50,396 bases of DNA from an uncultured Nostoc sp. (GTDB lineage: Bacteria > Cyanobacteriota > Cyanobacteriia > Cyanobacteriales > Nostocaceae), in NCBI RefSeq assembly GCF_937863485.1, contig NZ_CALMFY010000028.1, positions 1-50,396 on the forward strand, read 5' to 3'. Position numbers and translations under genes: made by a program. The notes under the pieces are model-generated. The model was given only the letters and a program-made list of their open reading frames with translations. It was not told the DNA's origin and made no database searches. Shown here piece by piece: positions 35,704 through 44,190 of this stretch (positions within the stretch are counted from its first letter, which is position 1; every line of letters starts with the position of its first letter).

Positions 35704-35731
35704 TGGGTAGCACAGATATCTGTGCTACCCA
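35704..35731. repeat. Perfect 28-bp palindrome
   Basis: TGGGTAGCACAGAT (35704-35717) is followed directly by its complement ATCTGTGCTACCCA (35718-35731) with no spacer. It begins five bases after the relic of the MBL gene ends. It could extrude as a cruciform or be the footprint of a short inverted-repeat element. Confidence 0.8.
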
Positions 35732-35928
35732 ACAGAAGATTGTGGTTCAAATAAATGAAAAAGGCTGCAAAAACAATTGTAATCTGAATATTACAGGCTG
35801 ATGCAAGTTAAGACAGCTAATAATAGCACCTGAATTTGACTCTGTTTAATTATCAGGGGTAAAGCGCGATTCTCCTGTGAAAAGACTGCGCGATCGCGTG
35901 CAGAATATTTACAGTGTTGCCTAAAATT

Positions 35929-37143
35929 ATGGATAATTCCCCAGTGGTCGCTCAAGCAGATGCATCCTTAGCAAATTACACTCAGGAAAATATACATTTA
36001 GTGGAGTCAACAGTTGGATCGAATTCACCACCAAAGGAAAAGATCGGAAGTGATTTTGACTCTCGCATGATGCTGCGGTGTTTGTCACTTGCTCGCCGCG
36101 CTTTAGGACGGACTTCACCAAATCCGTTAGTCGGAGCGGTGATTGTCAAGGATGGCGAGATTGTCGGCGAAGGATTTCATCCTCGTGCAGGTGAGCCTCA
36201 TGCAGAAGTGTTTGCCTTGCAAGCAGCAGGCGATCGCTCTCGTGGTGCAACAATCTATGTCAGCCTTGAACCTTGCAATCACTACGGACGGACTCCCCCT
36301 TGTTCGGAAGGCTTGATCCAAGCAGGGGTGGCAAAAGTAGTAGTGGGTATGGTTGATCCCAATCCACTGGTAGCTGGAGGTGGGATTGCCCGTTTACGTG
36401 CGGCGGGGATCGAAGTGTTGGTAGGAGTAGAAGAAGAAGCTTGTCATCAGCTAAATGAAGCTTTTGTGCATCGCATTCTCTACAAACGACCTTTGGGAAT
36501 TTTAAAATATGCCATGACTTTAGATGGCAAAATTGCTACTACCTCTGGTCACAGCGCCTGGGTGACAAGCCAAGAAGCCCGTACTGAAGTACATCAACTG
36601 CGGGCGGCAAGTGATGCAATAATTGTCGGCGGGAATACAGTCCGACAGGATAATCCTTATTTAACCAGCCATCAGCTGGAAGCACATAATCCCCTGCGGG
36701 TGGTGATGAGTCGCCATCTCAACTTACCGGAAAATGCCCATCTCTGGCAAACTGCGGATGCTCCGACTTTGGTGTTGACAGAGGAGGGTGCTAACCCCGA
36801 TTTTCAAGAACTGTTGCGAAAACTTGGGGTGGAGGTGGTGGAATTAACATCACTTACACCAGATAAAGCTATGGCGTACTTATATGAGCGCGGTTTTTGT
36901 AGCGTGTTGTGGGAATGTGGTGGAACTTTAGCTGCTAGTGCGATCGCTCAAGGAGCAGTGCAAAAAGTTCTAGCATTTATCGCCCCGAAAATCATTGGTG
37001 GTAGTATTGCTCCCACACCTGTGGGCGATTTAGGTTTTACTACTATGACTGAGGCGTTGTCTCTAGAACGTGTTCGTTGGCGTGTAGTAGGCTCTGACTG
37101 CTTAGTGGAAGGTTATTTTTCCCAAAAAGCCAATAGTCAATAG
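35929..37143 (+). CDS. ribD: Bifunctional riboflavin biosynthesis protein RibD
   Basis: From ATG 35929 the protein has 404 residues (a GTG five codons earlier is the alternative). After a 40-residue N-terminal extension the deaminase domain has MLRCLSLARRALGRTSPNPL, zinc ligand HAEVFAL and the PCNHYGRTPPCSEGL motif. The reductase domain follows with LKYAMTLDGKIATTSGHSAW and the NADPH-binding DAIIVGGNTVRQDNP. It performs the deamination and side-chain reduction steps after GTP cyclohydrolase II in FMN/FAD synthesis. It is not clustered with other rib genes. Several flavoproteins are encoded nearby, but that is not evidence of co-regulation. Confidence 0.95.
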   Translation: MDNSPVVAQADASLANYTQENIHLVESTVGSNSPPKEKIGSDFDSRMMLRCLSLARRALGRTSPNPLVGAVIVKDGEIVGEGFHPRAGEPHAEVFALQAAGDRSRGATIYVSLEPCNHYGRTPPCSEGLIQAGVAKVVVGMVDPNPLVAGGGIARLRAAGIEVLVGVEEEACHQLNEAFVHRILYKRPLGILKYAMTLDGKIATTSGHSAWVTSQEARTEVHQLRAASDAIIVGGNTVRQDNPYLTSHQLEAHNPLRVVMSRHLNLPENAHLWQTADAPTLVLTEEGANPDFQELLRKLGVEVVELTSLTPDKAMAYLYERGFCSVLWECGGTLAASAIAQGAVQKVLAFIAPKIIGGSIAPTPVGDLGFTTMTEALSLERVRWRVVGSDCLVEGYFSQKANSQ

Positions 37144-37185
37144 TAATAATACTTGACTATCAATTAATTCGTCGTGATTTTGCTA

Positions 37186-37404
37186 TCATGAACACTGACG
37201 TTCATGGGCAATATCACGGATAAGGGCTAGCCGAGATTGAATGTAGTGGCACAGAAAATCAGTTTCGTTAGAATCTAACAACACTTGCGTTTCGGTTTGT
37301 TTCACTAACCACTGCACCAAGCTAGCATCATCCAGTTGCAAGAGGATCTTGGCTTGGGCAGTTTCAACCACTGACCAAAGCTGACGCATAATCGTAGGAG
37401 TCAT
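37186..37404 (-). CDS. Small conserved-looking hypothetical protein (72 residues)
   Basis: ATG 37404 has GAGG just upstream. The product is all-helical and soluble: MRQLWSVVETAQAKILLQLD, ASLVQWLVKQTETQVLLDS, then LCHYIQSRLALIRDIAHER. It resembles small cyanobacterial proteins of unknown function. It is convergent with ribD. Confidence 0.6.
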   Translation of the reverse strand: MTPTIMRQLWSVVETAQAKILLQLDDASLVQWLVKQTETQVLLDSNETDFLCHYIQSRLALIRDIAHERQCS

Positions 37405-37823
37405 CAAACCTCAATTGAATAATTAGCTTTGTTGTTTTCAGATTACACAATTTTGATCGCACTTGACGACATAAATGTAGAAGCTGAGACAAGTATTATC
37501 AAAAACTTAATAATGGTATTTATAACTTTATGAAGATTAAGAATTTAAAACTCAGTTTTAAAAATGGGGATTGGGGATTGAGGCATGGGAAAGACAGATT
37601 TTCGTGGATTTAGTCCCAAATCCGAGAAAACAAATCCACTAAATTCTAAAAACTAGTTTTTTGTGTTTGGGAAGACCGAAATTATGTTGATTGTAGCCCA
37701 AGAAAGCAAGTTTTTCAGGACTATATTGAATACTAAATCTGTCTTATAGAATACAAAGCCCTGCGATCGCCATTTTACTGTCAAATAACACATCCCGATT
37801 CATCCTACTTTCCTAATCCAAAA
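37405..37823. other. Intergenic region with a short heptamer repeat
   Basis: About 420 bases. Contains GGGGATTGGGGATTGAGG near 37564-37582 (heptamer type) and AT-rich DNA. No gene seen. Confidence 0.45.
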
Positions 37824-39065
37824 TTACTTCTTCTGCTGTTGCGCCACGATCTTTGATGCAATGAAGGCCGCATCCTCTCCAACGCCCAACAGAAGGCTAG
37901 ACTTCGCGGTGTGTAGCCAGGGTAGACCTAGTAAGTAAAGTCCTGGATAATTTGTGAAACCACGCTTGTGAATCGGATAGCCATCACTATCCAAGACCGA
38001 CAAGTGAACTAAGCTGAAATCGAACTTGTAGCCCATAGCCCAAATCACGCTAGTGACACCGATGGATTTTAAGTCCAACTCTAAAATCTCTTCGCTGTCA
38101 TAGCCATCCCGCAAATTAAGCAGGTTTTCTTTGGGGATATCCAGCCCGTTTTTCTCGATATAGTCGTCAATCTGTTTGAGCAAATCGACCTCAAACTTAT
38201 CTGCTTTGGCCAGATTTTCCTTAAGATCAGCAGCCAATGCAATCTTGCCGTCATGTACACCTTGAATGCGACCTAACAGCACTACCCCATCTCGCGCAAA
38301 TTGGTGCAGGTTGAGAGAATGACCGCCACCTTTACCAGATAAATGCGGATTTCCCTTAAACTTAGCTTTCGGGGACGGTAGCTTATCTACTGTCCGCTCA
38401 TAAGACCCCATCTTGTCTATCCACCAGGTGATATCTTTGCCCCGATACCGACGAGGTGTCCGACCAGCACTGCTGACGCACAAATACACTTTGATTCCGC
38501 TCTGATAAAGCTCCTCGGCAATCTGACAGCCCGATTGTCCACTACCCACCACTAGCACCGCACCAACTGGTAGCGCCTCTGGATTGCGGTATTCGCTGGA
38601 ATGAAGTTGCTTTATCTGTGCTGGAAAAGCGATGCTGAAAGACGGAATTTTAGGGCGCTGGAATAGACCAGTAGCTACTACCACATTGGTCGCTGAGAAC
38701 ATTCCACTGCTGGTCTTGACAATATAGCCTGCTTTTGGAGAATTTTGTTCTACTGCCGTGACTTGGATGCCATAATGCACAGGTAGGTTGAAGCGCTCCA
38801 CATATCGCTCCAAGTAAGTTACGATTTCGTCACGGGTCATGAAACCATCTGGCTCATCGCCTTGATATTCTGCTCCTGGTAGTCGAATCTGCCAATTGGG
38901 GGTCACGAGGGTGAACGAGTCCCAACGCTGATTGCGCCAAGCATTACTCGCTTGAGGTGATTGCTCAAGGACAATATGTTGACAAGCTTTCTGGGTCAAG
39001 TAATAGCTAATCGAAAGCCCAGCTTGTCCACCTCCGACAATGACTGTTTCTATGTATTCACTCAT
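37824..39065 (-). CDS. Flavin-containing monooxygenase-type FAD/NAD(P) oxidoreductase
   Basis: ATG 39065 gives 413 residues. The FAD motif VIVGGGQAGLSISYYLTQK is at the start, followed by RNQRWDSFTLVTPNWQIRLP, the NAD(P) motif VLVVGSGQSGCQIAEEL (about 165-181), and the C-terminal GLPWLHTAKSSLLLGVGEDA. The WDSFTLVTPNW and GLPWLHT stretches resemble the MSMEG_0569-type flavoproteins found with nitrilase gene clusters, but no nitrilase is present here. It likely oxygenates a small organic substrate. The bicupin gene lies 120 bases upstream on the same strand, so the two may be one unit, though their base composition differs strongly. Confidence 0.85.
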   Translation of the reverse strand: MSEYIETVIVGGGQAGLSISYYLTQKACQHIVLEQSPQASNAWRNQRWDSFTLVTPNWQIRLPGAEYQGDEPDGFMTRDEIVTYLERYVERFNLPVHYGIQVTAVEQNSPKAGYIVKTSSGMFSATNVVVATGLFQRPKIPSFSIAFPAQIKQLHSSEYRNPEALPVGAVLVVGSGQSGCQIAEELYQSGIKVYLCVSSAGRTPRRYRGKDITWWIDKMGSYERTVDKLPSPKAKFKGNPHLSGKGGGHSLNLHQFARDGVVLLGRIQGVHDGKIALAADLKENLAKADKFEVDLLKQIDDYIEKNGLDIPKENLLNLRDGYDSEEILELDLKSIGVTSVIWAMGYKFDFSLVHLSVLDSDGYPIHKRGFTNYPGLYLLGLPWLHTAKSSLLLGVGEDAAFIASKIVAQQQKK

Positions 39066-39184
39066 GGACAATTTTTCCGTCGGGATGCAATTATCTCAAA
39101 ATTCATAGCAACAATGTGCCTGGCCATTCCATTACGATCCCCAAACTTCCCGCCTAATCGGACGCGGCATCCGCGCCAGTCCGT

Positions 39185-40213
39185 TTAGGATCTGAAGGGG
39201 TCGGGAATGGCGATCGGTCGCATACCAATATCGGCGAACAGCCTTGCACGCTGGTCGTCCGGCACCTCCGGCTGAGTCCAGCCGGGCGGCGGAAGGTTCC
39301 TCGATTGCGTTGGTTCGCCGAGCATGGCGACGCTGCGCTCAAAGCCGGCCGGCGTGTAGAGGTTCAACAGGCGGGCGCTCTCGCTGTTTATGCGGAAAGC
39401 GTGGACGGTTCCTTTCGGGATGAACACGAGGGCGTTCTTGCCCGCAGTATCGATCCTGTCGCCCAGCAGGAACTCGGCTTCACCGTCAAGTATGTAGAAA
39501 ACCTCGTCCGCCCACTCGTGCAGATGCGGTGGTGCCGCAGGACCTTTGGGAAGCAGTTGCTCCAAGAGACAGTAGCTATTGTCAGTCGAGGGGCCGTCCG
39601 CAAGCACGGTAAATAGGCCGTTCGCGTGCCAGTAGGATGGTGAGGTAGCGACATCTGAACGAAAGGGAAAAACCTTCGCTCCGGGTGTCGGCTTGGTTAC
39701 CATGTTGTTTTCCGTCGGCGGGTCCGCGAATGACCTGCCGAGCACCTCGGTCACACCATAGTCACGATTGAGTTGTTCGACCAACCGACGTGGGGGGAGT
39801 GGCACGTTGGCATCGGGCGGAGGCAGCTCGTTCCGCTCTGCCGGGACAGAGACACTCATGATGATCATCTCGAAGCCAGCGGGTAGGTAGAAGTTCAGAA
39901 GCTGGGTGCCTGGCGCGTCCACCACGAACGAGTGCTCGGTGTGTCGCGGGATGGCAACGAATGATCCAGACCCAGATGGGATGACTTGTCCGGCCGCATT
40001 GTAGGTGCAATGACCGCTGACGACGTACAGCCCCTCGTCCTGCGTGTGCGTGTGCGTGGATGGACCGCCGCCGTCCGTGGTCACAAGCTGGTCCAGTGCA
40101 CAGAAAGAGCCGCCAGTCTGGATACCCGTCGCCATCACGCGCCAAAGATTACGGATCTGCCAAAAGTTCGGAGCCGTATCTGGCGTTACAATGTAGGGGT
40201 AAGCGGTAGTCAT
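39185..40213 (-). CDS. Bicupin protein, quercetin 2,3-dioxygenase-like, GC-rich
   Basis: A 342-residue protein with two cupin domains. Domain 1 (about 20-120) has GGPSTHTHTQDEGLYVVSG, whose His and Glu fit the metal-binding GxHxHxxxE motif, and PRHTEHSFVV. Domain 2 (about 195-300) has APPHLHEWADEVFYILDGEA and FIPKGTVHAFRI, again with the full ligand set. Duplicated cupins of this layout include quercetinases and related metal-dependent dioxygenases; the substrate is unknown. GC content is clearly higher than in the surrounding genes, with GC-ending codons preferred and long shadow frames on other strands, so recent acquisition from a high-GC bacterium is likely. The 3' gap (39160-39184) has a GC-rich inverted repeat. 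Confidence 0.85.
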   Translation of the reverse strand: MTTAYPYIVTPDTAPNFWQIRNLWRVMATGIQTGGSFCALDQLVTTDGGGPSTHTHTQDEGLYVVSGHCTYNAAGQVIPSGSGSFVAIPRHTEHSFVVDAPGTQLLNFYLPAGFEMIIMSVSVPAERNELPPPDANVPLPPRRLVEQLNRDYGVTEVLGRSFADPPTENNMVTKPTPGAKVFPFRSDVATSPSYWHANGLFTVLADGPSTDNSYCLLEQLLPKGPAAPPHLHEWADEVFYILDGEAEFLLGDRIDTAGKNALVFIPKGTVHAFRINSESARLLNLYTPAGFERSVAMLGEPTQSRNLPPPGWTQPEVPDDQRARLFADIGMRPIAIPDPFRS

Positions 40214-40452
40214 GATTTTTTCCGTTGGAAGCGTTGTTTACCTCTTTCTGATGAAACAATACCAACTCAATGAATACATCTACCGATTGAAATATTAGTG
40301 CATCAGCCTGAGAAACTGATTAGATCGCGTTCACAATAGTTTGGCACTCCTGGCGATCGCACGTAATTGGGGATCAAGAAATTAGTTTGGCTGATGCCAA
40401 TTCTAGTTGCATAAAGTACTTTAAACTTTTGAGAACAATCTTTCCCAGGTAG

Positions 40453-42309
40453 CTAACACTTTTTGGCTGTCGATGGACTCACAAAATCATGTAAATCTGC
40501 ATCCCAAATGCTGATGTATATAAAATCACATTTTTGGCGGATAATCTGACCTTTAACTGAGCCATTCTGAAAACTAAAATTATCAGACTGGCGCTGTTGT
40601 ACCTGTTTAAGTCCCTGCTGAATTTTTTCAGTGGCTTGCCCATCTAACATTCCATTCAAGGTAGCTTCCATTACCTGCGGATCTACCGATTGGGCAAAAG
40701 CTACCTCAGTTTGACGCAGCACTTTAGAATTACGATCAAATAAGTAGCCAAGGTCAATTTTGTTTGGCACTAGTTTGTAAACAACAGCACGCGTCTTGGG
40801 CCATGCGCCTCTTAAATCTTGATTTGGTTTGCCGAGGGTAGCTTCTACGATGTTTCTTGCTGTACCTGTAGGGAATGCGGGGACGCTTTGTCTGCTGGTA
40901 GTGGCAGCTAATTTACTCCGGGGCTTGTTCTGTGGTGTGGAACGCACTTCTGGTGTGGGAACTGCGTTGGCATTGCCCAAAGCAGGCGTCGCCTGATTCT
41001 CTGGTTCTGGCTGTGGTGTGAATACTGCTACTGGCGCTGGAGTATCTGAAGTTACAGGCTTCTTTTTTGGCAGTGGTGTGGATACAACAGGAGGATTAAA
41101 AGTTGGCAAAGGATCGGGAATTACTGGCTGTTGTGATGGTGAGATCGGTACAACTGGAACTGGAGAAGTTTGGGAAGAAACAGGTGGTTCGGGAGATGCA
41201 GGAGTAGAAGGCAAAGATTTTGGCGATGGGGTGGGACTTGTGGCAATGGTTATTTCTGGTTGTTGCTGACGAGTGATGTTAGCAATTGCGATCGCACCAA
41301 GCAAGCCACCTACCAGCAAACTACCAACAATCACAGCAGGTTTTTGCCAGTTTCCACCAGAGGAAGACTCTGCGATACCTTCGGTGAGCTTCGCTAACGC
41401 AGAATTTTTTTGCGGGGAATATAATGGCTGGGTTTGTCGAGTCGATGTTGCAGTGGGAGAAGAAATGACTGTGGAAGCATTTGCAGCAGACTGCAAGGCG
41501 TGTAGCATTTTACTAGCAGTGCTGTAGCGATCGCCAGCATGAGGCTTGATTGCCTGATTGAGTACCGCCGCCAATTCGGAAGAGACGTTAGGGGCGAAGT
41601 GGTGCCAAAGTATTTCCCCAGTTTTTAGATCAGTTAGTAGTTCTTGCGGGTGTTTGCCAGTCAGCAGATAAATCGCTGTTAAACCTAAGCTGTAGATATC
41701 AGTGGCGTAAACTGGGCGGCCAACGGCTTGCTCGCTAGGCATATACCCAGGCGTACCAATAACGAGCGATCGCGTGGGGTGTCCTGGAGAATTCACCACG
41801 GAACGGATTGTTTCTTTGACTGCACCAAAATCAATTAAAACTGGCTTGCTATCAACAGAACGGAGAATAATATTATCTGGCTTGATATCCCGGTGAATAA
41901 TGCCTTTGCTGTGGACATAATCCAAGACTGAAAGCAGACTCAAGAGAATTTGCCGAACAGCAGTTTCACTCTCAAATCCTTTGGCTTCGACAATTTTTGT
42001 CAGGGTTTGGCCGTGAATCCATTCTTGGACAAGGTAAAATTGCCCGTTCTCAGAAAAGTAGGCGTAGAGTTTGGGAATTTGGTCACTACTTTCACCCAAA
42101 TACTCCAAGGTTGCTGCTTCTCTTTCAAAGCGCTGTTGGATAAGTTGGTAGGTTTGCGGGTCATTATTGGTTATCGGTTTGAGTTGCTTGATCACACAGC
42201 GACGGCGAGATGGCATATGGACATCTTCTGCCAGAAAGGTTTCGCCAAAACCACCAGCGCCGATTACTTGGATAACTTGATAGCGATTGTTCAGCAGGGT
42301 TATTGTCAT
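40453..42309 (-). CDS. Ser/Thr protein kinase with transmembrane segment and Pro-rich linker
   Basis: A 618-residue protein. The kinase domain (about 8-272) has the Gly loop VIGAGGFGETFLAED, the ATP lysine in RCVIKQLKP, catalytic HRDIKPDNIIL, DFG in VLIDFGAVKE, and GTPGYMPSEQAVGRPV in the activation segment. A single transmembrane helix (VIVGSLLVGGLLGAIAIANI, about 324-343) is followed by a Pro/Ser/Thr-rich linker (about 350-470). A C-terminal domain (about 480-618) contains ARNIVEATLGKPNQDLRGAW, seen after many cyanobacterial kinases and probably extracytoplasmic. It is likely a Hanks-type signalling kinase. All key catalytic residues are present. No Shine-Dalgarno site is obvious. Confidence 0.92.
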   Translation of the reverse strand: MTITLLNNRYQVIQVIGAGGFGETFLAEDVHMPSRRRCVIKQLKPITNNDPQTYQLIQQRFEREAATLEYLGESSDQIPKLYAYFSENGQFYLVQEWIHGQTLTKIVEAKGFESETAVRQILLSLLSVLDYVHSKGIIHRDIKPDNIILRSVDSKPVLIDFGAVKETIRSVVNSPGHPTRSLVIGTPGYMPSEQAVGRPVYATDIYSLGLTAIYLLTGKHPQELLTDLKTGEILWHHFAPNVSSELAAVLNQAIKPHAGDRYSTASKMLHALQSAANASTVISSPTATSTRQTQPLYSPQKNSALAKLTEGIAESSSGGNWQKPAVIVGSLLVGGLLGAIAIANITRQQQPEITIATSPTPSPKSLPSTPASPEPPVSSQTSPVPVVPISPSQQPVIPDPLPTFNPPVVSTPLPKKKPVTSDTPAPVAVFTPQPEPENQATPALGNANAVPTPEVRSTPQNKPRSKLAATTSRQSVPAFPTGTARNIVEATLGKPNQDLRGAWPKTRAVVYKLVPNKIDLGYLFDRNSKVLRQTEVAFAQSVDPQVMEATLNGMLDGQATEKIQQGLKQVQQRQSDNFSFQNGSVKGQIIRQKCDFIYISIWDADLHDFVSPSTAKKC

Positions 42310-42418
42310 GAAAAATTACAAGTGTAGACACTAACTGCGGAGCCGGAGACTTCCTGTCTTCTCCGGGCTTGTCGTCAGACATCGCCCTTACCAAATGTAC
42401 ATCAGATGAGTTGATGAG

Positions 42419-43366
42419 TTATGGACACTGAATTGAGAACGGGTCTGTCTCCCAGTAGGGCGGATTGCCAAATTGCTGAATCAGGAAATCCATGAACACT
42501 TGAACACGTAGCGAGTGTTTACGATTGGGTAAATACAATGCATAAACACCTGTATCTGGATCAGTTTGTGGAGAGATTTGAAAATCAGACAACACTGCCT
42601 GCAATCGTCCAGCTTTAATATCTTCACCGATCAACCAGGTTGGCATCAAGATCAAACCACTGCCATCTAAACAAACTTGACGCAGTATCTCCGAATGGTT
42701 TGCTACTAAAGACCCACTCACTTTCACTTCACACACTTCTGTTTCACGCTGGAAGCGCCAGATTTGATGATTTGTGGAATAAGCAAACAGCAAACAATTG
42801 TGCTGAGTTAAGTCGTTGGGATGACTCGGTTTACCTTGTTGCTTCAAATAAGCTGGGCTACCGCAGACCAGCCGATGATAAGTCGCGAGTTTGCGAACCA
42901 TTAGATTGGCATTGGAACGATCGAGGTTGCCGATGCGGATGACCAAATCTAGATCGGCTTCTGCCAGGTTTGCGAGTCCATCGCTCAGTTGGAGGTCGAG
43001 TTTCACTTCTGGGTACTGAATCAGAAAATCACTCAGAATCGGAGCAATGTGCAACCGCCCAAACGTCACAGGCAGACTGATTCGCAAAGTGCCGTGCGGA
43101 ATATCACCCTGTTCTATAACACAAATGTTGGCTTCTTCCACATCTTGCAGAATCTGCACGGCTTTGTCGTAATACTTCTGCCCCTGTAGTGTGAGCGTGA
43201 TGCTGCGCGTGGAGCGGTTGAGTAACTGAGTGTTCAGCATCGCTTCCAGGGAATTGATTTGGCGCGTCACCGAGGAGACGGCTAACCCTAACTGCCGTGC
43301 AGTTTCAGAAAAGCCACCAGTTTCTACGACTTTGACAAACGATCGCATCGCTGCCAGTTGATCCAT
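42419..43366 (-). CDS. LysR family transcriptional regulator
   Basis: A 315-residue protein. The winged HTH at residues 1-60 has MRSFVKVVETGGFSETARQL then GLAVSSVTRQINSLEAML. The effector-binding domain follows (GTLRISLPVTFGRLHIAPIL at about 91-110). It belongs to the CrgA/DmlR-like LysR subgroup that begins with MDQLAAMRSFVKVVE. GGAGG lies close to the ATG. It is divergent from the DsbA-like and monooxygenase genes with a 131-base shared region, the usual arrangement for a LysR protein controlling its neighbours. Confidence 0.93.
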   Translation of the reverse strand: MDQLAAMRSFVKVVETGGFSETARQLGLAVSSVTRQINSLEAMLNTQLLNRSTRSITLTLQGQKYYDKAVQILQDVEEANICVIEQGDIPHGTLRISLPVTFGRLHIAPILSDFLIQYPEVKLDLQLSDGLANLAEADLDLVIRIGNLDRSNANLMVRKLATYHRLVCGSPAYLKQQGKPSHPNDLTQHNCLLFAYSTNHQIWRFQRETEVCEVKVSGSLVANHSEILRQVCLDGSGLILMPTWLIGEDIKAGRLQAVLSDFQISPQTDPDTGVYALYLPNRKHSLRVQVFMDFLIQQFGNPPYWETDPFSIQCP

Positions 43367-43497
43367 CGCCTCCCCCCGGAACTGATTATTGCAAAAAACG
43401 CAAAGGTATTTAGCGTATTTAGTACATTAACATTCTTTTCAAATGAGATTAAAGTGAAACTATCAACAGTTGCAGAATAGTCCCAAAGGAGGCAACG

Positions 43498-44142
43498 ATG
43501 ACGCTGACGATCGCAATTACTTCTGATTTCATTTGTCCTTGGTGTTTAGTGGCAGAAACGCGGTTGAATCAAGCGATCGCGCAACTAAATTCTGCTGTTG
43601 AGATTGAGTACCTCTGGTTTCCCTTTGAGCTAAATCCGCAAATGCCAGAAGCCGGAATGGATCGCAAAGCCTATCGCACTGGCAAATTTGGCAGTTGGGA
43701 ATACTCGCAAGGGTTGGACGCAAAAACGGTGCAGGCGACACAAGCTGATCATATTAACTTCCGCTACGACCTGATGACCGTCACGCCCAACACCCTGAAA
43801 GCACATCGATTGACCTGGTTTGCAGGCAATCAGGGCAAAGCGACTGAGATGGCTGTCCGCATTCTTAATGCCTATTTCACAGAAGGTCGAAACATTGCCG
43901 ATGTTGAGACTCTAGCAACTTTGGCAGCAGAGATCGGGATTGATGCTGCTCAAGTGAAGGCGTTTCTTGAGTCAGAAGCAGGAATTCAAGAAGTCAAAGA
44001 CTTAGAACAACAGGCAATCGCCCAAGGAATTCATAGTGTTCCGACCATTCGCATTGGTCGAGAAATCATATCTGGAGCGCAATCAGTTGAAGTCTTTCGG
44101 GCAGCTTTGCAACAAGCAGTGAATGAATTAGCAACCGCTTAA
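43498..44142 (+). CDS. DsbA family oxidoreductase (FrnE-like)
   Basis: A 214-residue protein. The thioredoxin-fold active site CPWC is at residues 13-16 after strand ITSDFI. The helical insert contains LMTVTPNTLKAHRLTWFAG, and the cis-Pro loop is HSVPTIRIGREIISGAQS (about 180-197), as in FrnE-type DsbA proteins. There is no signal peptide, so it is cytosolic: a disulfide or 2-hydroxychromene-isomerase-like enzyme. AAAGGAGG gives an excellent ribosome site. It is the first gene of a plus-strand unit with the flavin monooxygenase, under probable control of the divergent LysR gene. FrnE-type proteins are often linked to aromatic metabolism or oxidative stress. Confidence 0.9.
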   Translation: MTLTIAITSDFICPWCLVAETRLNQAIAQLNSAVEIEYLWFPFELNPQMPEAGMDRKAYRTGKFGSWEYSQGLDAKTVQATQADHINFRYDLMTVTPNTLKAHRLTWFAGNQGKATEMAVRILNAYFTEGRNIADVETLATLAAEIGIDAAQVKAFLESEAGIQEVKDLEQQAIAQGIHSVPTIRIGREIISGAQSVEVFRAALQQAVNELATA

Positions 44143-44190
44143 TCACGCTCGTTGCCATCACAATTCAAATCAATATCTGGAGGAAAATAG

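Noticed and set aside
39305..40273. Several long frames over the bicupin gene on both strands
   Set aside because: High GC reduces chance stops. None shows domain motifs, while the minus frame 39185-40213 has two full cupin motifs.
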